64,000 bases of DNA, taken from assembly GCA_964442385.1 (NCBI GenBank), contig CAYTYZ010000001.1, forward strand, positions 102,340-166,339, written 5' to 3'. Below the pieces are notes generated by a model. The model saw only the letters and a list, made by a program, of their open reading frames with translations. It made no database searches and was not told the DNA's origin. Origin of the DNA: CAYTYZ01 sp964442385. GTDB lineage: Bacteria > Patescibacteriota > Microgenomatia > UBA12405. Both the position numbers and the translations under genes were made by a program. This document shows, piece after piece, positions 57,472 to 64,000 of this stretch; the first letter of the stretch is position 1; each line of letters opens with the position of its first letter.

Positions 57472-58167
57472 TTATTGGTTGGTGGTCTTTTCCATTACTT
57501 TCTTTGGAGCTGGAGTCTCTTCAGAGCCTGCAGCCTTGATCAAAGATAGATTTGATCTGGCAGCTGATAGCACTTTATTTTCTTTTACAGAATACAGGGC
57601 AATCAGATTTTCGTTGCCAAAAGTCAAAACTAAGTCACCATTTTCAGCTCCTTTATAAAAGGCATTGCCCTTTAGTTGGTCTACATTAGCTACTACAGAC
57701 ACCTGGGGTAATTCAGTAGAAGTACTACCCAAATAACCTTCAGATTTTACAGTATTAACCACTTTTTGGATTAAAGCTTGTTGGTCTTTTAGTTGCTTTT
57801 GTCCAGGAGTTTCTCCTTCGTAGATTACTTTGCCATTACTAGGTCGGTAAAGTACCATTTTGGAAGCAAAGGCCATAGCTCGGTCACCAACCTTGGCATC
57901 TTTATAAACTTCAGCGTTGTAGCTGGATAGGCCCTTTAGGGTATCCAGATTTTCAAAGCTTTGGGTCTTGCCCAGTTCAGCCATGAATTGGAATTCACCC
58001 ATAGGAATACTAGCTTGTTTAGCTGCAGTTTCCACATAGCCCCTTTCCTTTCGAGCATTTAGTGCCGCCACCGGATTTATAACAGTCCAGGTGATGTAGG
58101 CTTGGGAGACAAAAACCAGAACCAGTAAACTCACCAAAATTGCGAATTTTTTGTTTGTTGTATGCAT
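57472..58167 (-). CDS. membrane-anchored protein, 231 aa, downstream of giant surface protein
   Basis: Start at 58167 (MHTTNKKFAILVSLLVLVFV), which begins with a signal-anchor. An extracytoplasmic domain follows, with ELPQVSVVANVDQLKGNAFY and ENGDLVLTFGNENLIALYSV, and a Pro/Lys-rich C-terminus. Unrecognised. It is 28 bases after the giant surface protein gene and followed by a terminator, so the two are likely one operon and could act together at the cell surface. Confidence 0.75.
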   Translation of the reverse strand: MHTTNKKFAILVSLLVLVFVSQAYITWTVINPVAALNARKERGYVETAAKQASIPMGEFQFMAELGKTQSFENLDTLKGLSSYNAEVYKDAKVGDRAMAFASKMVLYRPSNGKVIYEGETPGQKQLKDQQALIQKVVNTVKSEGYLGSTSTELPQVSVVANVDQLKGNAFYKGAENGDLVLTFGNENLIALYSVKENKVLSAARSNLSLIKAAGSEETPAPKKVMEKTTNQ

Positions 58168-58195
58168 AATAATTAACTCTAAACAAAAACTTATT

Positions 58196-61100
58196 TTATT
58201 GCAAGACCCCACTTTCGCTTGCTACCTCGCTGGCAACAGCACTCTGGGTAGCTATCCCGGCTACTTGACCTTGTTGTAGGGGCGAGGTTTCCTCGCCCGC
58301 TCCTACTGGGTTGGACAACCCAACCCCTACTTGCTCCGGGTTGGACAACCCAACCCCTACGCTAGCACTCTCGCTAGCCACCTCTGGATCCATATCCTTA
58401 CTACCCACTGCATCTTTTACATACAGAGCTACCCAGTTGAACCTTAAGTCCTTTTCAGCAGGAGCATCAATTCTAATAGTAAAGCCAGTCGAGCTGCTAT
58501 TCTCTACTCCGGCAAACACTCGGTGTCCGTTAGCCGTCAGAGCTACTACAGGTTCACCTTCGTAGGCTTTTTGGAAGTTTACATTAACCTCTCTTTGACC
58601 CTTGGCAATCACAGCAAATCCAGCTGTATCCTTGTCTTCGTATGTAATTCTGCTCTTAAATATGACCTCGGACAAGAATTCTACTTTTTCACTAAAGTAA
58701 GTCTTTACCCTAATAAATAGCTCTTCAAATCCAACTGAAATACTTGCAAGGAAATTCTTTTGCTTAAACTCAGCTGTCTCACTTGCCTCAGCAGCTACTT
58801 CCATACTTTCCGTAGCCTCACCTGCCACACTAGCCATATTAGCTTGTACTTCTTCTCTTAGAGACGAAGCTCTACTGGCAATATCTGATTCACTGATAGC
58901 CTGATCCACTGATCCACTTGCCACTGGGGGATCATCCGACCAAATCCTTACATAATCCGAGTACATGGCCCTACTAGCACTGCCAGTAATAGCATTAGCC
59001 AAATACCAGCCCAAAGCTTCAGTCTTGCCAGGAACGGTGCTATCAGTATGAGTGGCAATCTCATTTCCGTTAATCAAGAACTTGATAGTGCCCGAGTCAC
59101 CTACATCTTGCATTTCAATTCTCAGTACATTCCAGCTATTAGCCACGATATTAGTGCTGGTTACAGTTTCACTTCCACCCACATTTCTAGTTACAGCTTC
59201 CCAATTTACACTTCCCGCAGGCTTTCGGAAGAAAGCTCCAGTATTTACGCTCATACTACTACCTACTCCATCTACAAATCCAGCTACCACGGCTGAATCA
59301 GTTTCTCCGCTGCCCATTACCCTAGATTCAAACACTGGGTTAAATTGTCTCTGGGTTACGGTAGCTCCACTACCAAAGTATTGCTGGGCAGGAGCAGTAT
59401 TTCCAAAGTACATCTTGAACACGCCCGAAGCCGAGTTCACAATGTCAACCAGTCCACCACCCGAGTAGAAGGCATTAAATACTCCGCCAGATTCACCAAT
59501 AGCACTAGAACTTGGTCTACTCATAAAGTCTTGGGTGTACATGTTCCAGGTATAGTTAATTCGTCCAAACACAAATAGCTGGTCACGTGAACCCAATGCT
59601 TCAGCGTATCCACTACTTCCCTTGCCCACAATTACTTGTGCCTTGTCAAATGGCAAGTCGGTCAGATTATTATTAGCTCTCAAAATCGAGGTGTCACCTA
59701 CTCCAGCGTTTAGACTATCCAGCTTGTTATTTAGAGTCTGCAAGCTATTGGTTAGCCCAGACACTTGCACATCCAATGCTTGCAAAGCCGAGTTCACTTC
59801 AGTCAGCCCTACGCTCAAAGTATTTAAGAGATTATTGCCACCAATATAAATGTTGTCAGCAAAGATACTCGATACAGTAGCCACTCCAGCTGTGACATTG
59901 TCAGCCGTTAGCCCGCCAGTGATACCAACTCCGCCATTGATACTTATTGGTACCCCACCTAGACTTGAAATTTGCGATACTGCCAGATTTTGTACTATCG
60001 AGTCTTTACTTACGCTCAATTCAGATATCAAATTAGTGGTTTGGATTAATCCAGCTTGCAGTTTGCCAGCCATCAGGCTACTAAATTGACCCACCTTAGT
60101 AATCAAGCTCGAATTTGAATCTAGTAAGTTATAGTCAGCTCCAGTGACATCAGACTTGATATTAGCCAAGCTCATATTGTAGTAATTTGATACATTCGAT
60201 GAGAAGTTAGTTTGAACTTGACCATCGGCAATATCCAAAGCCATATCTGGATCGTAGTAAGTATTTTGAATCATAATTACCACGCTCTCTTGGTTGGTAT
60301 TTGGAGTCCAATTAGATAGGGCTTTTCCAATCACCCAGCCAGCTCGAGTAGCCTTTTGAGCTGTACCGGCTACTGCTGAGGCAGCTACCATGTCGCCAGC
60401 CTCAATGGCACTAGAATTTGGATCTATCTTTACTGGCACCCGTCCGGCCAAGGCCACTAGCTTGGTTGGGTAACTGCCATCGCTATCGGATAAGGTTAGT
60501 CCAGGCTTGGTTGATACCACGCCCAGTACCTTTTGGTTATAAGCCTTGGCATTCTTTTCAATATTACGTATACCTTCGGGTGATACCGAGCTTGACAAGC
60601 TCACCACTTCACCCGCAGCCAAGGTATACCCAACTGCCACTGGGTACTCTTCAGCAAGGTCCAGACCCTTTGTAGTAGTGTCCGGATATAACTTTACTGC
60701 GTCTACAATAATATTATCGTTTGAGGTTGGAGTACTGGCAATAATTTCAACTCTTCCCCAACGTGATGAGGTACCAGGCATGGTTGCACCGGATCCATAT
60801 GCTACCCACGAGGTTGTAACAGTACCATCTGTTATGTAAGCAGCCACGTTGGTTCCGCCCGTACTTCTGGCAGCACAGTCTGTCAACCCTGAATATCCAA
60901 TCATTCTAGTGGTAAGAGCGCTAGTCAAAGAAGCATTTGTTACCGACTTGGCGTACACCGTCAAGTTGTAAGTATTTCCAATACTCAAAGGTACACATTC
61001 CGAATATACACCCGCGTCAGTTGCAGTCGAGGCTCCAATTCTCAAAGCATAATTACCTTGTACTGTTGTGTTTCCTACGGCCACATTATATGTAGCTCCT

Positions 61101-64000
61101 ACTCCAGATCTAGTAAATCCATACCAACCATCAGGCATGGTGGTATTAGTATCTTCATTTATCTCAAATCCAGCATTTGGCACAATAGAGAACTGATCAC
61201 CTAGTCCATTTACCCCACTACTACCTACATTAATTAGATTTCCGTTTACTTTTAGTCCTCCATAAATTTCAATTCCCGTATCACCTACAATAGCTCTAGC
61301 AACTCTTGTAGTCGTACCAGCCTTGGTCTGTTCTAGCGTTAAATAAGAACCCCTGGCACTTCCAGTCCATGCCTGTGAGGCAAATCCACCAAGGCCTGCC
61401 TGTGGATTGGCTAAACTACCTGCTGTTGTTGTCCCAGTAAACACCACCAGTCCCAGTCGATCTCCGTTTGCTGCTGGTACAGCCGTAGTACCTATAAAAA
61501 CGATAGCTCCACTGGAACTGCTAGCGGCCAGACCACTTAGAACACGTATACCATTTGACGCCCCAGGTGTAAATATATCCAATTGCTTACCAGGCGAGGT
61601 AGTACCAATACCCACTAATCCAGCCGAATCTATCCTCATTCTATTGTTAGTACCCAAAGTTAATCCTGCGGTCATAAAATCCAAAAACCCTGCGGCATCG
61701 GTTGCTGCAAACATCAACCCAGAGGTTCCACTGCCAGAAACTATCGATCTACTTCCCAGTCCATTTGAGGAATACGAATTATCATAAGAATTCAAAGCTA
61801 ACTGAGTTGTAGTGCCTGTACCAGTAGCTTTAATTGCAATTCCAGCATAATTGTTATTGCCAGAACCTTGATTTTCAAATATTGCCATATTTCTACTGTT
61901 CCCACCCATGGTCGTAAACACATGCAATGCAGCTAGTGGTGCCGTTGTGCCCAATCCTAACAACCCAGTGCTTCCTCCAGACAAGAAGACCAATATTGGG
62001 CCAGTACCACCAACATCCTGTCCTACCTGGAACAAGCCCACAGGATCTGTGGTTGCAATACCTACATTTCCACCGCGACCAGAACTAATACCACCAATGG
62101 TCAGTCGATTGGCAATGGTATTGTCGTTGTAAGCAACTGTGTTAAATCTTATTGCTGACCCTCTTGGACCACCATTACCCCAAGCCTGCGTGGCTAAAGC
62201 TTGAATCGTGACAGCTTGGGCTATGGTACCACCGGCCCCTTCCGTTCCAATCCACTGTATAGTTCCAATTCCATCACCACTAGCAATACTAGCCCCCACA
62301 CCCACACCACGTTGTTTCCAAAAACTTAGAAGGCCTGCAACCCCATCATCAGAAGTCTGAACAATCCTCAATGCTCGACCATTGCCAGTAACACCAACAG
62401 AAATATGAATTTGGGCTTCTGGTCTGGTTGTTCCAATGCCCAAATACCCAGCCGTACCCGAAGATAAGAAGGTCATAAGCGCCCCAGTTCCACCAACATC
62501 CTGTCCTACCTGGAACAAGTTATTTGGTCTGGTCGTACCAATTCCAATCCTATTATTAGCTGTATCAAAGTTCATCAGCCCATTTTGTATATTCAAGGCA
62601 GTAGTCGAAGTTACTCCTACTCCCAGCGTCCAGTTCTGTGGACCAGTCAGCACTACCCCACCTGTGCTTCCCAAATCTAATACTAAGTTTCCATAATTAT
62701 AAGTTCGCAAGGTCAGGTCGCTACTGTTGAAAGCTTCTCCAGATTGCAGAGTTAACGGAGCAGCTGATTTGATAAAAGAAGAAGTGTTGTTGGTAAAGTT
62801 TAGATCATAAGCAATTCCCACATCTCCAGCAGCCGTAAAGTTAACTGGATTGTTAAAGGTTGATTGCACCGAACTGATATTTACCAAATCTTGAGTTCCA
62901 TCGTTGATGGTAAAGAAGTTACCAGTATAGCCAGAGCCGATTATGTATAGCTTGCTACTTGCATTAGTTGTACCTAGTCCCAAGTTACCCAAGCTAGAAT
63001 TAAAGGTCAAAATATTGCCAGTTCCACCCACATCGCCTGCAATCTGGAATGCCTGTCTTGGCAAGGTAGTACCCAGACCAATAAAGCCACTATCACCAAT
63101 AAATAAAGATTGAGATTCCCAGTCCCCAATATTTGTTCCCAATCCTGATACATTACTTACTCCCAATAGTAATCCATTTCCATAATTTTGAATCTTTGAA
63201 GCCACACCACTTGCCACTACTTTTCTCCAATTACCGCCAGTAAACTGACTATTAAACTTCATACTGCCTAGTACCGCCATACTTAAGCTTGATTCATTTG
63301 CAATGGTATTGCCCAAATCCATGTAATAAGACAGGTTCTGCCTATCTAGGAACCGATTCGCTACTACATCTCCTGCAACTGTTAGTACCACTAGTGAATT
63401 TCCATCCGCTGTTCCAAATCCAGTTGTACCAATACCTACATCACCATTGCTCTTAATAGATATTGCCTCAGTTGTCCCATTGTTCATTATGCTAAGTCTA
63501 TTTACTGAGTTATTACCCAAATTTTGTATAGAATATGCCGAACTTCCAATATTAAGCTGATTTACAGAAGCATTTCTCCACCTGAGGACGGTTGTGCCCA
63601 AATCATAGGTTAAGTCAGATGTGGGCATAATGTCGCCAAAGGCAGCTGTGCCGGCAACTTGTAATACATATCCCACTGCTGTTGTGCCTATTCCAATTCT
63701 GGCTTTATCAAATGAATAACCAATATTTAGGAAAGGTGAAGTTCCAACTTCAGTACCACCACTAAAGCTAAGTCCTGATGATCCATTTCCAATATTCAAT
63801 CTTGTCCAAGGAGCAGTTGTCAGAGTTCCACCCAGGCCAATGCCAGAACCAATTACCGACAGTCCATTGGTTGGATTGGCTCCTGCGTTGGTAGTCCAAG
63901 ATACTGTCGCGCCATTAGATTGTAGTATCTGTCCAGGAACGCCTGTAGATCCAGCTCCATCAACAAAGGTACCAGTGAGTTTAAAGTTAGAGGTAGTTAT
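58196..64000 (-). CDS. giant fibre-like surface protein with GIGTT repeats (5' end outside window)
   Basis: At least 1,935 residues; the frame stays open to the window edge. The first two thirds are tandem beta-type repeats of the form VGIGTT-x-P-x-x-x-F-Q-V-G-x-D-V-G-G-T-G, as in trimeric fibres and adhesins. A carbohydrate-binding-like segment follows (FSIVPNAGFEINEDTNTTMP), then a coiled-coil region (VNSALQALDVQVSGLTNSLQ), a lectin-like domain, and an acidic Ala/Ser/Glu stretch. The final strand-rich domain is FAVIAKGQREVNVNFQKAYE. No phage structural genes are nearby, so a cell-surface fibre is favoured. The C-terminus holds palindromic-repeat insertions. Confidence 0.85.
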   Translation of the reverse strand: MTTSNFKLTGTFVDGAGSTGVPGQILQSNGATVSWTTNAGANPTNGLSVIGSGIGLGGTLTTAPWTRLNIGNGSSGLSFSGGTEVGTSPFLNIGYSFDKARIGIGTTAVGYVLQVAGTAAFGDIMPTSDLTYDLGTTVLRWRNASVNQLNIGSSAYSIQNLGNNSVNRLSIMNNGTTEAISIKSNGDVGIGTTGFGTADGNSLVVLTVAGDVVANRFLDRQNLSYYMDLGNTIANESSLSMAVLGSMKFNSQFTGGNWRKVVASGVASKIQNYGNGLLLGVSNVSGLGTNIGDWESQSLFIGDSGFIGLGTTLPRQAFQIAGDVGGTGNILTFNSSLGNLGLGTTNASSKLYIIGSGYTGNFFTINDGTQDLVNISSVQSTFNNPVNFTAAGDVGIAYDLNFTNNTSSFIKSAAPLTLQSGEAFNSSDLTLRTYNYGNLVLDLGSTGGVVLTGPQNWTLGVGVTSTTALNIQNGLMNFDTANNRIGIGTTRPNNLFQVGQDVGGTGALMTFLSSGTAGYLGIGTTRPEAQIHISVGVTGNGRALRIVQTSDDGVAGLLSFWKQRGVGVGASIASGDGIGTIQWIGTEGAGGTIAQAVTIQALATQAWGNGGPRGSAIRFNTVAYNDNTIANRLTIGGISSGRGGNVGIATTDPVGLFQVGQDVGGTGPILVFLSGGSTGLLGLGTTAPLAALHVFTTMGGNSRNMAIFENQGSGNNNYAGIAIKATGTGTTTQLALNSYDNSYSSNGLGSRSIVSGSGTSGLMFAATDAAGFLDFMTAGLTLGTNNRMRIDSAGLVGIGTTSPGKQLDIFTPGASNGIRVLSGLAASSSSGAIVFIGTTAVPAANGDRLGLVVFTGTTTAGSLANPQAGLGGFASQAWTGSARGSYLTLEQTKAGTTTRVARAIVGDTGIEIYGGLKVNGNLINVGSSGVNGLGDQFSIVPNAGFEINEDTNTTMPDGWYGFTRSGVGATYNVAVGNTTVQGNYALRIGASTATDAGVYSECVPLSIGNTYNLTVYAKSVTNASLTSALTTRMIGYSGLTDCAARSTGGTNVAAYITDGTVTTSWVAYGSGATMPGTSSRWGRVEIIASTPTSNDNIIVDAVKLYPDTTTKGLDLAEEYPVAVGYTLAAGEVVSLSSSVSPEGIRNIEKNAKAYNQKVLGVVSTKPGLTLSDSDGSYPTKLVALAGRVPVKIDPNSSAIEAGDMVAASAVAGTAQKATRAGWVIGKALSNWTPNTNQESVVIMIQNTYYDPDMALDIADGQVQTNFSSNVSNYYNMSLANIKSDVTGADYNLLDSNSSLITKVGQFSSLMAGKLQAGLIQTTNLISELSVSKDSIVQNLAVSQISSLGGVPISINGGVGITGGLTADNVTAGVATVSSIFADNIYIGGNNLLNTLSVGLTEVNSALQALDVQVSGLTNSLQTLNNKLDSLNAGVGDTSILRANNNLTDLPFDKAQVIVGKGSSGYAEALGSRDQLFVFGRINYTWNMYTQDFMSRPSSSAIGESGGVFNAFYSGGGLVDIVNSASGVFKMYFGNTAPAQQYFGSGATVTQRQFNPVFESRVMGSGETDSAVVAGFVDGVGSSMSVNTGAFFRKPAGSVNWEAVTRNVGGSETVTSTNIVANSWNVLRIEMQDVGDSGTIKFLINGNEIATHTDSTVPGKTEALGWYLANAITGSASRAMYSDYVRIWSDDPPVASGSVDQAISESDIASRASSLREEVQANMASVAGEATESMEVAAEASETAEFKQKNFLASISVGFEELFIRVKTYFSEKVEFLSEVIFKSRITYEDKDTAGFAVIAKGQREVNVNFQKAYEGEPVVALTANGHRVFAGVENSSSTGFTIRIDAPAEKDLRFNWVALYVKDAVGSKDMDPEVASESASVGVGLSNPEQVGVGLSNPVGAGEETSPLQQGQVAGIATQSAVASEVASESGVLQ
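58276..58360. repeat. palindromic element inside giant surface protein gene
   Basis: One GGGGCGAGG-TTTC-CTCGCCC half plus two copies of GGGTTGGACAACCCAACCC. Translated in frame as VGVGLSNPEQVGVGLSNP and then GAGEETSPLQ. Same element and same frame as in leuS. Confidence 0.85.

Noticed and set aside
58196..64000. Prophage tail-fibre gene
   Set aside because: No capsid, portal, terminase or baseplate genes are present; CPR genomes often carry similar long repeat proteins as cellular genes.
1..64000. CRISPR array, insertion sequence or rRNA
   Set aside because: No regularly spaced short repeats with unique spacers, no transposase, and no rRNA sequence were seen.

Overview
The window looks like a chromosomal scaffold from an uncultivated Candidate Phyla Radiation (Patescibacteria) bacterium, most likely of the Microgenomates type. 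That placement is inferred from gene content: many short proteins without recognisable families, a secreted protein with the CGKPVIYLYP module often seen in CPR genomes, a LemA protein, a giant fibre-like surface protein with GIGTT repeats, separate ruvC and ruvAB loci, and low to medium GC. UGA acts as a stop throughout, so this is not a code-25 lineage. Three 10-N scaffold gaps lie at 4710-4719, 27274-27283 and 37422-37431.

Layout. 1-1.0 kb: a possible truncated RNA element, a small membrane-protein gene and a 41-residue membrane-protein gene facing it. 1.1-7 kb: O-antigen-ligase-like protein, a secreted protein, a D-2-hydroxyacid dehydrogenase broken by a gap, a MerR/excisionase-type regulator. 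7-10.9 kb: a plus-strand cluster (MEMO-like, CGKPVIYLYP protein, LemA, small anchored protein). 10.9-16.2 kb: a minus-strand run with a C39-like protein, a GNAT domain protein, RuvB, a NYN nuclease-like protein, RuvA and a PemK/MazF-like toxin. 16.3-21 kb: an RmlC-like protein, an antitoxin/RelE-type toxin pair between two paralogous hypotheticals, YjjX and an HTH-Nudix protein. 21-23 kb: a GC-rich SdrD_B/TPT-repeat surface protein that looks foreign. 23.3-34.9 kb: RuvC, a PlsC-like acyltransferase, C39-like proteins, a three-TM protein followed by a structured RNA, WecG/TagA glycosyltransferase, SIMPL protein, a large Pro/Thr-rich protein and an MreB-like protein. 35-40 kb: two small membrane proteins and several hypotheticals, one with HExxH.

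40.0-46.5 kb is the unusual part. About fifteen small genes, mostly membrane proteins of 57-110 residues and some zinc-ribbon proteins, lie on the minus strand in seven transcription units. Most units are separated by a conserved imperfect inverted-repeat spacer, a covarying leader hairpin, and a gene-specific terminator hairpin. Two units end in identical 407-bp copies of what appears to be a large structured RNA. A diverged third copy follows the small membrane-protein gene at 28.2 kb and shares conserved unpaired motifs and compensatory changes in at least three helices. I do not recognise this RNA from any family I know.

46.6-64 kb: a C-methyltransferase, PEGA/beta-propeller protein, HAD phosphatase, tRNA-Pro and tRNA-Arg in AT-rich spacer, an M16 peptidase, LeuS, a PP2C phosphatase with a duplicated C-terminal domain, and the giant GIGTT-repeat protein that runs off the window end. 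LeuS and the giant protein carry the same palindromic element inserted in frame.

Working picture: information-processing genes (ruvABC, leuS, tRNAs) are interspersed with envelope, glycan and surface genes. The small-membrane-protein cassettes with their RNA look like a distinct, duplicating module; its function cannot be read from sequence.
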